From Granulibacter bethesdensis (GTDB taxonomy: Bacteria; Pseudomonadota; Alphaproteobacteria; Acetobacterales; Acetobacteraceae), in NCBI RefSeq assembly GCF_001889545.1, contig NZ_CP018194.1, forward strand, positions 2,243,501-2,307,500: a DNA stretch of 64,000 nucleotides. Reading direction: 5' to 3'. The notes beneath the pieces are model-generated. The model saw only the letters and a list, made by a program, of their open reading frames with translations, was not told the DNA's origin and did not search any database. The position numbers were made by a program, and so were the translations under genes. Positions 18,343 to 26,533 of this stretch are shown here, piece after piece; within the stretch, counting starts at the first letter, position 1; the number at the start of each line of letters is the position of its first letter.

Positions 18343-19107
18343 ATGACCCCTCTCATCGTCATTCCCAGCCGCATGGGATCGAGCCGCCTGCCCGGCAAAC
18401 CTCTCGCCGATCTCAACGGGCGCCCGATGATCCTGCATGTGCTGGACCGGGCGATGGAGGCCGGGATCGGGCCGGTGGCCGTCGCCTGCGCAGAGGAGGA
18501 AATTGCCGCCGCCGTGCGTGCCGCAGGTGGAACCGCCATCCTGACCGATCCGGACCTGCCCGCCGGGACCGACCGTGTGCATGCCGCACTGGGCGTGCTC
18601 GATCCGGAGATGCGATATAATGCGGTGGTCAATCTTCAGGGCGATCTGCCCACCATCCTGCCGGATATGATCAGCGCCGTGCTGAAGCCTCTGCGCAGCC
18701 CGACTTTCGACATCGCCACGCTGGTGGCGGAAATCACCACCGAGGAGGAGCGTATCTCCCCCGCCGTGGTCAAGGCCGTCTGCGCTTTTCCTGACCCGGC
18801 CGGTACTGTTGCTCCGGCACTGTATTTCTCCCGTACCGCCGTACCATCAGGGGCGGGGCCGCTCTGGCATCATATCGGCATCTATGCCTATCGCCGTACC
18901 GCACTGGATCGTTTTGTCTCCCTGCCGGAAAGCCCGCTGGAAAAACGCGAGAAACTGGAGCAATTGCGTGCGCTCGAAGCAGGCATGAGGATCGGCTGCG
19001 CCCGCGTCGAGCACGCGCCATTCGGTGTCGATACACCGGAGGATCTTGAACGCGCCCGCGGGGTGCTCCGCAACTGGTCATCCTCCGTCACGGAGCCTTC
19101 GGCATGA
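18343..19107 (+). CDS. kdsB: 3-deoxy-manno-octulosonate cytidylyltransferase KdsB
   Basis: A 254-residue enzyme that activates Kdo with CTP to CMP-Kdo for lipid A-core synthesis in the cytosol. The N-terminal nucleotide-binding loop is VIPSRMGSSRLPGKPL (residues 6-21), followed by GRPMILHVLDRA. The conserved NLQGDLP motif lies near residue 95 and GIYAYRRTALDRF near 180. AGGA lies 8 bases before the ATG. The stop overlaps the pheA start by four bases (ATGA at 19104), so both genes are probably one operon. Its presence indicates a Kdo-containing LPS. Confidence 0.95.
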   Translation: MTPLIVIPSRMGSSRLPGKPLADLNGRPMILHVLDRAMEAGIGPVAVACAEEEIAAAVRAAGGTAILTDPDLPAGTDRVHAALGVLDPEMRYNAVVNLQGDLPTILPDMISAVLKPLRSPTFDIATLVAEITTEEERISPAVVKAVCAFPDPAGTVAPALYFSRTAVPSGAGPLWHHIGIYAYRRTALDRFVSLPESPLEKREKLEQLRALEAGMRIGCARVEHAPFGVDTPEDLERARGVLRNWSSSVTEPSA

Positions 19108-19991
19108 GCGCTTTCTCCCCCACACCACCTGCCTCATCCTATCACGGTCCGATCGCATTTCAGGGGCAACCGGGCGCCTATTCCGACCTCGCCTGCCGTG
19201 CCGCCTATCCGCATCTGAAAACCCTGCCCTGCCCGACTTTCGAGGCGGTGATCGAGGCCGTACGCGAAGGACAGGCCGACCTGGCCATGCTGCCTTGCGA
19301 GAACACGCTGGCCGGCCGGGTGCCGGATATCCATTCCCTGTTGCCTGCCAGCGGGCTGTTCATCGTCGGCGAGCATTTCCAGCGCGTGGAGCATGCCCTG
19401 CTGGCCCCACCCGGCGCGACACTGGAAACGCTGAAACGTGCCCGGTCCCACGCAGTGGCGCTGGGGCAGGTCCGTAACATCCTGCGCGATCTGGGGCTTG
19501 AAGCCGTCGTGGAAGCCGATACCGCAGGCGCTGCAAAGCTGGTTGCCGAACTGGGCGGTACCGAGGATGCCGCCATCGCCTCCCCCCTCGCTGCCGAAAT
19601 TTACGGCCTGACTATCCTGCGCCGGAATGTCGAGGACGCAGCCCATAATACGACCCGCTTTTACGTCGTCTCCACCACGGCCGCCCCACCCGAGCCGGAA
19701 CGCGCCGATACCATGACCACCTTTGTCTTTCGCGTGCGCAATATCCCTGCCGCGCTTTACAAGGCACTGGGAGGGTTCGCTACCAACGGCATCAATCTGA
19801 TCAAGCTGGAAAGCTATATGCTGGACGGTGCCTTCACCGCCACACAGTTCCTGTGTGACGTGATCGGTCATCCTGACCAGCCGCCGCTCCGCCGGGCGCT
19901 TGAAGAACTTGGTTTTTTCAGCCGGGAAGTGAAAATCCTGGGCGTCTACCCCTCGGCCGCCCAGCGCGGGATCACCGAACCAGCCGAATAA
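19104..19991 (+). CDS. pheA: Prephenate dehydratase PheA
   Basis: A 295-residue monofunctional prephenate dehydratase that converts prephenate to phenylpyruvate in phenylalanine synthesis. The catalytic PDT domain starts with AFQGQPGAYSDLAC near residue 18 and holds the threonine-containing NTTRFYVV motif near 185. The C-terminal ACT domain (about 205-285) has the allosteric GINLIKLES segment for phenylalanine feedback binding. There is no chorismate mutase domain, unlike the E. coli enzyme. It overlaps kdsB upstream and ends 9 bases from the convergent phaC stop. Confidence 0.94.
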   Translation: MSAFSPTPPASSYHGPIAFQGQPGAYSDLACRAAYPHLKTLPCPTFEAVIEAVREGQADLAMLPCENTLAGRVPDIHSLLPASGLFIVGEHFQRVEHALLAPPGATLETLKRARSHAVALGQVRNILRDLGLEAVVEADTAGAAKLVAELGGTEDAAIASPLAAEIYGLTILRRNVEDAAHNTTRFYVVSTTAAPPEPERADTMTTFVFRVRNIPAALYKALGGFATNGINLIKLESYMLDGAFTATQFLCDVIGHPDQPPLRRALEELGFFSREVKILGVYPSAAQRGITEPAE

Positions 19992-20000
19992 GCCGGAGAC

Positions 20001-21116
20001 TCACACAGTCCCCAGCCACCGTAGCAGAGGCTGCCACAGCACAGCCTCTGCCGAGCGGCCCGCCGTCATGCCGATATGCCCTGCCTCCATCCGGTGCAGC
20101 AACGCACCGGGAATGACCTGCGCCAGCTTCAATGCGCTGGCGGGCGGCACGATCCGGTCCCGCGACGGCACGGCCACAAAAGCCGGGCAGTGCAATGCGG
20201 CGGGATCAACCACATGCCCATCCACTTTCCACCTGCCTTGTGCCGGCAAATTGTCGCAATACCAGCCATTCACCACCTCCTGAGCCACCGGGGCTGCAAG
20301 AGAGATCCCGTCATTGAGCCAGTCCTCAAGCGCCACGAAATGATCAGCGCGCGGATGATCCTGCGGCAGACGACCAAAAGCGCGGTATTTATCCGCGACG
20401 CCAAACGGCTCGATCAACGCAAACATGATCTGAAGGATATCCACCGGCAGGCAGCCGTACTGTTTCAGCACTCCCCCCAGAACGGGCTGCAACGCAGTAC
20501 TCAGACGCTGATGCTCCGGCCCGGCTGCATGGAAATCCCACGGAGTGGCCAGCAAGGCAAGCGCCCGCACCGCCGCCGGACGGCGCAGGGACGCAGCAAG
20601 AGCCAGCAGGCCGCCCATGCAATATCCGGCCATGACCACTTCCTGCCCCGTGAGATCGGCAATGGCCTGCACAGCGCGATCCAGACGCCCCGCAATATAG
20701 TCGGTCAGACCAAAATACTGTTCAGGCTCCCCCGGCCTGCCCCATTCCAGCAGGAACACCGGATACCCGGCCTGCGCCAGCCGATCCATCAGGGAATAAC
20801 CCGGCGCCAGATCAAGCACATATCCGCGGTTGATCAGACTTGGGACCAGCAAAACAGGCGGCAGATGGCCGGAAACCGGCGCAGGGTGCAGCAGAACTGT
20901 GCTGCTCCCCTCACGCCAGACCACATGCCTCGGTGGAGCATGGCGATAATAGGGATGGCGACGATAGGCCGCTACACCCGCGATCAGGGCGGCATCACGC
21001 TGCACTGTTTCTGTCCAGACCGCCTGCTCCAACAGCAGGGAGGGATCAGTTCGCCCCGCCTCTACCCCGCGATGGAGCCTTGCCGCCACGAGGTTTTGCA
21101 GCAACTTTTCTGTCAT
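20001..21116 (-). CDS. phaC: Class III-like polyhydroxyalkanoate synthase (PhaC), alpha/beta-hydrolase fold
   Basis: A 371-residue alpha/beta-hydrolase that polymerises 3-hydroxyacyl-CoA into storage polyester. The nucleophile motif is GYCMGG, the cysteine-containing lipase-like box of PHA synthases. The aspartate of SRDRIVPP and the histidine of EAGHIGM complete the triad. At this length it fits the short class III/IV PhaC and lacks the long N-terminal domain of class I enzymes. The frame stays open upstream to 21341, but that part is proline- and arginine-rich and overlaps another gene; ATG at 21116 is preferred, still overlapping the upstream gene by 71 bases. The start is therefore not certain. 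Confidence 0.82.
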   Translation of the reverse strand: MTEKLLQNLVAARLHRGVEAGRTDPSLLLEQAVWTETVQRDAALIAGVAAYRRHPYYRHAPPRHVVWREGSSTVLLHPAPVSGHLPPVLLVPSLINRGYVLDLAPGYSLMDRLAQAGYPVFLLEWGRPGEPEQYFGLTDYIAGRLDRAVQAIADLTGQEVVMAGYCMGGLLALAASLRRPAAVRALALLATPWDFHAAGPEHQRLSTALQPVLGGVLKQYGCLPVDILQIMFALIEPFGVADKYRAFGRLPQDHPRADHFVALEDWLNDGISLAAPVAQEVVNGWYCDNLPAQGRWKVDGHVVDPAALHCPAFVAVPSRDRIVPPASALKLAQVIPGALLHRMEAGHIGMTAGRSAEAVLWQPLLRWLGTV

Positions 21117-21585
21117 CTCCGCCGCATGGGGCGTTTTCCAGTCGGGCCAGCCGCTCTTCAAGCTCTGCAACCCGGCCAAGGAGAAACCGGAGCGCATCAT
21201 CGCGAGGGTCAGATGCAGCCCGAGCGGGCGAGGGCCGCTGCGGTGCATCGGGCGTGGCTGCTCCGGCCTGTCCGGCTGGTCGGGACTGTTGTGATCCACT
21301 TTCTTCTGCGCCCGCCTTTCCCTGTCCCTGATGATAGCCATGCTCCTGAGAGGCTTTCAGAGCAGCCTGCATGGTTTCCATCGACTGTGCTGCCAGCGTC
21401 GACCAGTTCTGCGCCAGAGCCTGCCATGCAGACAGAGAGTCCGGATCACTGGCACGCGCCGATAATTCGCTCTGCCACAGATCGACCCAGTCACGGGCAA
21501 AATCAGCGGTGGATGATGAATCGCGCGTCGTCCCGGATCCCCTTCCTTCAGTCGACGATCCTGGCCCCTTATCGTTTCCCGCCAT
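21046..21585 (-). CDS. Small PHA-synthase partner (PhaE-like?) with basic tail
   Basis: A 179-residue soluble protein directly upstream of and overlapping phaC. After a polar N-terminus, residues 28-75 contain DWVDLWQSELSARA and several tryptophans and glutamines, reminiscent of the N-terminus of PhaE, the second subunit of class III synthases. A leucine/glutamate heptad-like segment (LLGRVAELEERLARLE) near residues 134-149 could form a coiled coil. The C-terminus is rich in K, R and G. PhaE proteins are usually about twice this long, so assignment rests on position and weak similarity. A phasin or PhaM-like role is an alternative. GGAAGGAA lies upstream of the ATG. Confidence 0.6.
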   Translation of the reverse strand: MAGNDKGPGSSTEGRGSGTTRDSSSTADFARDWVDLWQSELSARASDPDSLSAWQALAQNWSTLAAQSMETMQAALKASQEHGYHQGQGKAGAEESGSQQSRPAGQAGAATPDAPQRPSPARAASDPRDDALRFLLGRVAELEERLARLENAPCGGDDRKVAAKPRGGKAPSRGRGGAN

Positions 21586-21710
21586 GAATCACCCATTCCT
21601 TCCAATGAGGAAAGATCGTGCTTGCCACAATATGGCAGATGCGAGAATACCGGCCTGCCATGCTTTTTGTTTCGCTCAGGATTTGAAACCGATAACCATG
21701 GTTCCTCCCG

Positions 21711-21729
21711 GCTGTGCTATAAGCACAGC
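21711..21729. promoter_or_regulatory. Perfect inverted repeat in phaR/phaC intergenic region (candidate operator)
   Basis: GCTGTGCT (21711-21718) and AGCACAGC (21722-21729) form a perfect 8-base inverted repeat with a 3-base spacer (ATA). It lies between the divergent phaE-like/phaC and phaR genes, 63 bases before the phaR ATG. PhaR proteins of alphaproteobacteria are known to bind GC-containing repeats with short spacers in front of phasin and phaR genes, so this is a reasonable PhaR operator. It is an inference from position and symmetry. Confidence 0.5.
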
Positions 21730-21792
21730 ATATACCTCTGGCCCCGCTGACGTCCTCCCGGTAACGTCGATGCAGGCCCCGCAGAGCAGAGT

Positions 21793-22521
21793 ATGTCCAT
21801 GCCCAACCCGCGTCCCGCCTCTTCCCGCGCTGCTGGACGCCCGTCCAGGTCCGCCAGCAACACGTCCACACCTCACGTGGCGCAGACAAATGGGGAAGCA
21901 GCACCGGAACGGGATAATAACCCGGACAATACCCATGCGGCTCCATCACCTGTTATTATCAAGAAATACGCCAATCGACGTCTCTATAATACCGAGACAT
22001 CCTGTTACATCACGCTCGAAAATCTGGCCGACATGGTCCGCACAGGACGCGAATTCTCCGTCTTCGATGCCAAAAGCGGCGAGGACATCACAAGAAGCGT
22101 CCTGACCCAGATTATCGTCGAGGAAGAAAACAAGGGGCGGGCCATGCTGCCCACCACCTTCCTCCGGCAGTTGATCGGGTTTTACGGGGATAGCCTGCAA
22201 TCCATTGTTCCCCGGTACCTTGAGGAAGCCATGAGCACCTTCGCCCATCAACAACAGCAGATGCGCAGCGCGGTGCAACAGACCATGGGCAGCTTTTTCC
22301 CGTTCGCTTCCAGCAGCACCCTGGAAGAGGTCAGCCGCCAGAATATGGCCATGATTGAAAAGGCCATGAGTCTTTTCAATCCATTCTATAAAGGGCCAGC
22401 GACTCCGGTTTCGGAAAAACAGGAAGAGCTTTCCTCCACCGAGCAAGAGATCATTCAACTAAAAGAAGAAATAAAAACTCTCAAAGATCAATTAAAGAGA
22501 GAGAAAAATGCCTTTGAATAA
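21793..22521 (+). CDS. phaR: Polyhydroxyalkanoate synthesis repressor PhaR
   Basis: A 242-residue DNA- and polymer-binding regulator. After about 50 disordered residues comes the PHB/PHA accumulation DNA-binding domain, IIKKYANRRLYNTETSCYIT, through the VIVFDAKSGEDIT-like segment (here SVFDAKSGEDITRSVL, about 90-110). The PHB_acc repeat region follows (PTTFLRQLIGFYGDSL). The C-terminus is a glutamine- and lysine-rich coiled coil. PhaR represses phasin and PHA genes and is released by binding nascent PHA granules. It is divergent from the phaC gene pair, matching a regulatory role there. Confidence 0.93.
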   Translation: MSMPNPRPASSRAAGRPSRSASNTSTPHVAQTNGEAAPERDNNPDNTHAAPSPVIIKKYANRRLYNTETSCYITLENLADMVRTGREFSVFDAKSGEDITRSVLTQIIVEEENKGRAMLPTTFLRQLIGFYGDSLQSIVPRYLEEAMSTFAHQQQQMRSAVQQTMGSFFPFASSSTLEEVSRQNMAMIEKAMSLFNPFYKGPATPVSEKQEELSSTEQEIIQLKEEIKTLKDQLKREKNAFE

Positions 22522-22727
22522 TTATTATAAGGTGACTACCTTTATGTAATGACAAAATTCACAGGAACGTGATTGTATTAATCGGGACATTTATCAATTT
22601 ATTGACTTTGTTACGTCCGCTTTTATCGATCTGGTTGCAAGCCATACTGTAACTGACTGAACTCCTCTCTGAACCCCTCCCAGATAATGAAGGGTCAAAT
22701 CCGGTAGTGTCCGACAGGAATTGAAAC
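22522..22727. promoter_or_regulatory. AT-rich spacer between phaR and the XRE regulator gene
   Basis: This 206-base spacer is visibly richer in A and T than its neighbours. It contains TTGACT (22602-22607) in a plausible -35 position, with only a poor -10 match (TATCGA near 22624) 16 bases further on. I see no strong terminator after phaR. The spacer probably holds the promoter of the XRE regulator gene. Confidence 0.3.
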
Positions 22728-23282
22728 ATGCAGTCTTCTACTAATCATATCGCACAGGATGCAGAACACCTGCCCCAACCCAATGCGCAGTATCCTGTTG
22801 CTGATGAAGGAAGCATTCTTGCTGCAACCTCCCGAACGACTTCAGGCGGCCGTGTCGCAGCCAGAGCCAGTGATGCAGACAGACATGTGGGCAATCGCAT
22901 CAGGGAACGCAGGGTCATGCTCGGGCTGTCCCAGCAGCAGCTGGCCCAAATGATCGGCGTGACCTATCAGCAAGCCCATAAATACGAGCGCGGGCTGAAC
23001 CGTATTTCAGCGGGTCGGCTTTATCAGATATCGCATGTGCTGAATGTGCCGATTTCCTGGTTCTTTGACGGCTTCTCTAATGAGAACAGAACAGCCGATC
23101 TGACGACGCGGCAGCGCATGTGCCTTGAACTTGCACGCAACTTTGCAGCGATCGACAACGAGAAGCATCAGGAAGCTCTCAGCCAGATGGCGCGGGCACT
23201 GGCCGCGCAGTCTGTTGCCAATAAAATGCCACAGGATGGTTATGCCTCGGATCTGGAAGAATCACGCGAAGAAGTCGCCTGA
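22728..23282 (+). CDS. XRE-family helix-turn-helix transcriptional regulator
   Basis: A 184-residue regulator with a cro/C1-type helix-turn-helix domain at about residues 53-110 (IRERRVMLGLSQQQLAQMIG, then TYQQAHKYERGLNRIS). The recognition pattern QQAHKYERG is common in a widespread alphaproteobacterial XRE group. The first 50 residues are polar and probably disordered; the C-terminal part is a helical region rich in charged residues without a recognisable ligand domain. AGGAATT lies 8 bases before the ATG. It stands alone between AT-rich spacers, so its target genes cannot be inferred from an operon. Confidence 0.88.
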   Translation: MQSSTNHIAQDAEHLPQPNAQYPVADEGSILAATSRTTSGGRVAARASDADRHVGNRIRERRVMLGLSQQQLAQMIGVTYQQAHKYERGLNRISAGRLYQISHVLNVPISWFFDGFSNENRTADLTTRQRMCLELARNFAAIDNEKHQEALSQMARALAAQSVANKMPQDGYASDLEESREEVA

Positions 23283-23426
23283 TGGCATAGAGGCTCTGGC
23301 AAAGCAGGGTGGAGAGTCAAAAACAACCCACCCGCTCTGGCCATCTTCTTCGGGTCATCTTCCGATCGATTTTGATAGCCACGTCATTGCGCCATATTGG
23401 CAGGGTGATTTTTTCTGATCCAGCCT

Positions 23427-23927
23427 TCAGGCAGGCAACACCCTGAATGACGTTATCCCGTCCTTGAGCAGACGGATAACATCCGGGGCCGCAAGAGCAA
23501 GACATCCCGCCGTCGGCTGGTAGTCCTGGCCAGCGATATGCAGAAAAATGGCTGAGCCTCTCCCTTTTTCGACGGGCTGATCATTCCATCCCAACACACC
23601 GATAATGTCGTAGAGATAATCCTGGCGCCATAATTCTTCATGACTGGCCGAAAATGGTCGGGTTATCCGGCAATTGTACTGTGGGTGCGCCGGATCATCA
23701 CACCAGCCATCAGATGGAGAGATTGGCTCCAGCGGGAGCGGGCCGGCACAAACCGGTATTGCCAGACGATCAGCCCTGTAAAACACCCGACGGAGAGGAA
23801 GTTTGCCGACCGGAGTAGCTCCGTCGCCTTCCTGCTTGCAGGTCGTGACACCCGCTCGCCCCAGCGCAACCCGAAAGATGGTATTCCGATATATTAGCTG
23901 CCCATTCGGCCTTACAATTGCTTCCAT
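23427..23927 (-). CDS. L,D-transpeptidase (YkuD) family protein
   Basis: A 166-residue protein of the YkuD/ErfK L,D-transpeptidase superfamily, which forms or edits 3-3 peptidoglycan crosslinks or attaches lipoproteins. The catalytic segment is HIAGQDYQPTAGCLAL near residues 134-149, with the conserved histidine and catalytic cysteine. The early GDGATPVGKLPLRRVFYR segment is typical of the compact COG3786-like branch. No signal peptide or membrane helix is seen, which is usual for this branch but leaves its export unexplained. It is divergent from the CenR-like regulator gene. Confidence 0.86.
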   Translation of the reverse strand: MEAIVRPNGQLIYRNTIFRVALGRAGVTTCKQEGDGATPVGKLPLRRVFYRADRLAIPVCAGPLPLEPISPSDGWCDDPAHPQYNCRITRPFSASHEELWRQDYLYDIIGVLGWNDQPVEKGRGSAIFLHIAGQDYQPTAGCLALAAPDVIRLLKDGITSFRVLPA

Positions 23928-24234
23928 ATGTCCTGCCGTATTCTTTTCCGTTTAGGCCAATGCGCCGCTTATAAAACAATGGTTATAAAAATTGTCGGCT
24001 TTTTAAAAGAGATGATAAGCTCAACTCCGTTAAGATCGAAAAAAGCACCTGAAAATTTCATTTTTACATACATGTATTAATGCATTAAAATGCCATCAAA
24101 ACATTTATGTGATAACAAAGTGTCTGCTATAATTTTTATGACTTAAGTTACCATCATTACGATGACATTTTGACTTTACCTGTCAGCCGTAACATACCAC
24201 TCTCTGCAGGCCTGCCTCATTGGAGACAACCCGT
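23928..24234. promoter_or_regulatory. AT-rich divergent regulatory region (L,D-transpeptidase / CenR-like regulator)
   Basis: This 307-base spacer is strikingly AT-rich and contains no credible gene. It holds a direct repeat TTATAAAA (23969-23976 and 23983-23990). Two abutting palindromes are present, ATACATGTAT (24068-24077) and TTAATGCATTAA (24077-24088). An extended -10 promoter-like motif, TGCTATAAT, lies at 24125-24133, about 100 bases before the regulator start, though I find no good -35. The symmetrical sites could bind regulators of both divergent genes. Confidence 0.5.
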
Positions 24235-24927
24235 ATGCCACACACACGCCCTATCCTGGTCGTTGATGACGATACAATGCTGCGGGAAACCCTGTCTGAT
24301 CAGTTGTCGGTCGACGGTGAGTTCGTCGCTATCCCGGCCATCAACGGAAAAGAGGCCGAAGATTTTCTCAGCGACAACATCTCTCGCTTTGATGCCATCA
24401 TTCTGGATGTGGGTCTGCCGGATGGGGACGGGCGGGATTTGTGCGTGCGCTGGCGGCGCATGGGCGTCAAGGTGCCGATTATCATCCTGACTGGTTCCGA
24501 CGAAGAACACGATGTCGTGCGGGGTCTTGAGGCCGGTGCCAATGATTATATCGCCAAGCCTTTTCGCATGGCCGAGTTGCTGGCCCGCGTCCGCAACCAG
24601 CTGCGCAGCTACGAAAACAGCGAGGATGCAAAATTCAAAATCGGTCCCTACATCTTCAAACCCGCCGCAAAGCTGCTGGAAACCGAACAGAACAAGCGCA
24701 TACGGTTAACCGAGAAAGAAGCCTCTATTCTGAAGTTTCTCTACCGTGCCGGGACCAAGCCCGTGGCACGGGAGGTGCTGTTGAACGAGGTATGGGGCTA
24801 CAACGCCGCCGTCACCACGCATACGCTGGAAACCCATATTTACCGCCTGCGGCAGAAAATCGAGCAGGATCCTTCCAGCGCGCAGCTTCTTATCACCGAA
24901 GGTGGAGGATACCGGCTGCTTCCGTAA
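24235..24927 (+). CDS. cenR: OmpR-type response regulator, CenR-like
   Basis: A 230-residue two-component response regulator. The receiver domain (residues 1-120) has the acidic pair VDDD at 9-12, the phosphoacceptor aspartate in ILDVGLPDGDG near 58, and the conserved lysine in AKPFRMAELLAR near 110. A winged-helix DNA-binding domain follows (LTEKEASILKFLYRAG to GGYRLLP). The linker and winged-helix sequence closely resemble CenR, an essential envelope regulator of Caulobacter. The ATG at 24235 is chosen because GGAG lies 9 bases before it. No histidine kinase gene is adjacent, so its partner is elsewhere. Confidence 0.88.
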   Translation: MPHTRPILVVDDDTMLRETLSDQLSVDGEFVAIPAINGKEAEDFLSDNISRFDAIILDVGLPDGDGRDLCVRWRRMGVKVPIIILTGSDEEHDVVRGLEAGANDYIAKPFRMAELLARVRNQLRSYENSEDAKFKIGPYIFKPAAKLLETEQNKRIRLTEKEASILKFLYRAGTKPVAREVLLNEVWGYNAAVTTHTLETHIYRLRQKIEQDPSSAQLLITEGGGYRLLP

Positions 24928-24996
24928 AGCAACCCTCCCTGGACAAAGAAAGAGGATTGTTTTCCGGGATGAGCCTGCGGCAGATCAGGGCAAGAC

Positions 24997-25809
24997 CTAC
25001 AGCGACAGGGTTACGCACACCGGAACGTGATCGGATGTGCGCTCCCAGTCGCGGGCCTCTTTAAGGGTTATCTGGCCTTGCAATGAAGAAACCAGATCAG
25101 GGCTGACCCAGACATGGTCCAGCCTCCGCCCTCGATCAGATGCCCGCCAGTCGCGATTACGGTATGACCACCATGTATAATGCTTGCGGTCTGACGGAAC
25201 GAAATGGCGGACCGCATCGACAAAGCCGGTTTCCAGCCATTGCCTCATCCGTGTGGTCTCGGGCGGCGTATGGCTGACCACGTTCAGCAGTTGCTTGTGG
25301 CTCCAGACATCATGCTCCAGCGGAGCGATATTGAGGTCACCGACCAGCATGGTACGGGTAAAAGGAGCCTGCGCCGCAAAATAGGCCGTGGCTTCTTCCA
25401 CGAACGCCAGCTTATGCGCAAATTTCGGGTTGATAGCCGGGTCCGGCTCATCACCGCCGGCCGGGACATAGAAATTATGCAGCACCACAGGCCCTGACGG
25501 CACCCCCAAAGACACTGCCAGGTGACGGCAGTCCCCCCGGGTGCACCAGTCCGGTGCCGCGTCATCCACCGTGAAAGGAATACGGGAGAGAATGGCGACC
25601 CCGTTATATCCCTTCATCCCGCGATAGGCGACATGGGCATAGCCATGATGCTCCGCCGCCCGACCGGGAAACAGATCTGCCGGAAACAGAGGATCAGGCA
25701 CCTTGGTTTCCTGCAGGCACAGCACGTCGGGATCAAGCTCGGCCAGCACTTTCTCCAGCAAGGGCAGACGCAGGCGCAGGGAATTGATGTTCCAGGTCGC
25801 AACACGCAT
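24997..25809 (-). CDS. xth: Exodeoxyribonuclease III (AP endonuclease)
   Basis: A 270-residue Mg-dependent exonuclease III-family enzyme that cleaves DNA at abasic sites and removes 3' blocks in base excision repair. Motifs are ATWNINSLRLR at residues 4-14, LQETKVPD near 35, GDLNIAPLEHDVW near 150 and the C-terminal SDHVPVCVTL with the catalytic histidine near 262. ATG codons at 25821 and 25815 also exist, but the family start MRVATWNINS falls at 25809. It converges on the CenR-like gene and lies 19 bases after the FAH-family gene on the same strand. Confidence 0.94.
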   Translation of the reverse strand: MRVATWNINSLRLRLPLLEKVLAELDPDVLCLQETKVPDPLFPADLFPGRAAEHHGYAHVAYRGMKGYNGVAILSRIPFTVDDAAPDWCTRGDCRHLAVSLGVPSGPVVLHNFYVPAGGDEPDPAINPKFAHKLAFVEEATAYFAAQAPFTRTMLVGDLNIAPLEHDVWSHKQLLNVVSHTPPETTRMRQWLETGFVDAVRHFVPSDRKHYTWWSYRNRDWRASDRGRRLDHVWVSPDLVSSLQGQITLKEARDWERTSDHVPVCVTLSL

Positions 25810-25828
25810 ACGCATGAGCACTCTTTCC

Positions 25829-26521
25829 TCAGACGATGCGATTATGCAGGGGGAGCAGGCCGGACACTGATGCAGTCAGGACATCACCGCGCGACAGGGG
25901 AGAGACTCCATCCGGCGTGCCGGTCATGATCAGATCACCAGCCGCAAGAGTGACTAACTGCGACAGGGCCGAGATGACTTCACTGACTGACCAGATCATG
26001 TCGCTCAGCCGCCCGCGCTGGCGCTCCGTGCCATTGACCGTCAGCACGATATCCCCATCCGACGCACTATTGGGCAACCCGCCATCCATCACCGGCGTAA
26101 TCGGCCCGACGGGGGCGGAGTGGTCGAACCCCTTTGCCATATCCCACGGACGCCCCGCATCACGCGCGGCAAACTGGAGATCGCGCCGCGTCAGATCCAG
26201 CCCGACCGCATAGCCAAACACACGGGACAGCGCAGCCTCGACCGGAATATCGTGTCCGCCGGAATGCAGTGCCACGACCAGCTCAACCTCGTGATGCAGC
26301 AGGGTGGTCGCAGGCGGATAAGGAATATCCGCATCCCCCGGCACCACCGCATCCGCCGGTTTGGAGAAGAAAAATGGCGGCTCACGCGCCGGATCACTCC
26401 CCATTTCACGTGCATGGGCAGCATAGTTCCTGCCGACACAAAACACCCTGCGGACAGGAAAGCCCCTTCCATCCGTCACGGGCACGATTACGGGAGAGGG
26501 GGGCGGAAAAACGCTCTGCAT
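25829..26521 (-). CDS. Fumarylacetoacetate hydrolase (FAH) family protein
   Basis: A 230-residue single-domain FAH-superfamily protein. The metal-binding core is visible as FCVGRNYAAHAREMGSDP (about 27-45), the HHEVELVVAL segment with its acidic ligands near 75, and GDLIMTGTPDGVSPL near 200. Members include fumarylpyruvate hydrolases, acylpyruvases and oxaloacetate decarboxylases in the cytosol. Its length fits the acylpyruvase/fumarylpyruvate group. It sits 12 bases after the amidotransferase-like hydrolase and before xth. The substrate cannot be set from sequence alone. Confidence 0.88.
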   Translation of the reverse strand: MQSVFPPPSPVIVPVTDGRGFPVRRVFCVGRNYAAHAREMGSDPAREPPFFFSKPADAVVPGDADIPYPPATTLLHHEVELVVALHSGGHDIPVEAALSRVFGYAVGLDLTRRDLQFAARDAGRPWDMAKGFDHSAPVGPITPVMDGGLPNSASDGDIVLTVNGTERQRGRLSDMIWSVSEVISALSQLVTLAAGDLIMTGTPDGVSPLSRGDVLTASVSGLLPLHNRIV

Positions 26522-26533
26522 CTATCCTGCTTA

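Noticed and set aside
21117-21341. N-terminal extension of PhaC
   Set aside because: The extension is Pro/Arg-rich, lacks similarity to PHA synthases and would overlap the whole second half of the PhaE-like gene.
22602-22629. Strong sigma-70 promoter for the XRE gene
   Set aside because: TTGACT is good but the -10 match (TATCGA) is poor; kept only as a low-confidence note in the spacer entry.
23125-23418. Plus-strand frame of 97 codons overlapping the end of the XRE gene
   Set aside because: Mostly overlaps the XRE gene in another frame and continues into a spacer; no start signal or similarity.
24077-24088. CtrA binding site (TTAA-N7-TTAA) before the CenR-like gene
   Set aside because: The two TTAA halves are only four bases apart, so the spacing does not match a CtrA box.
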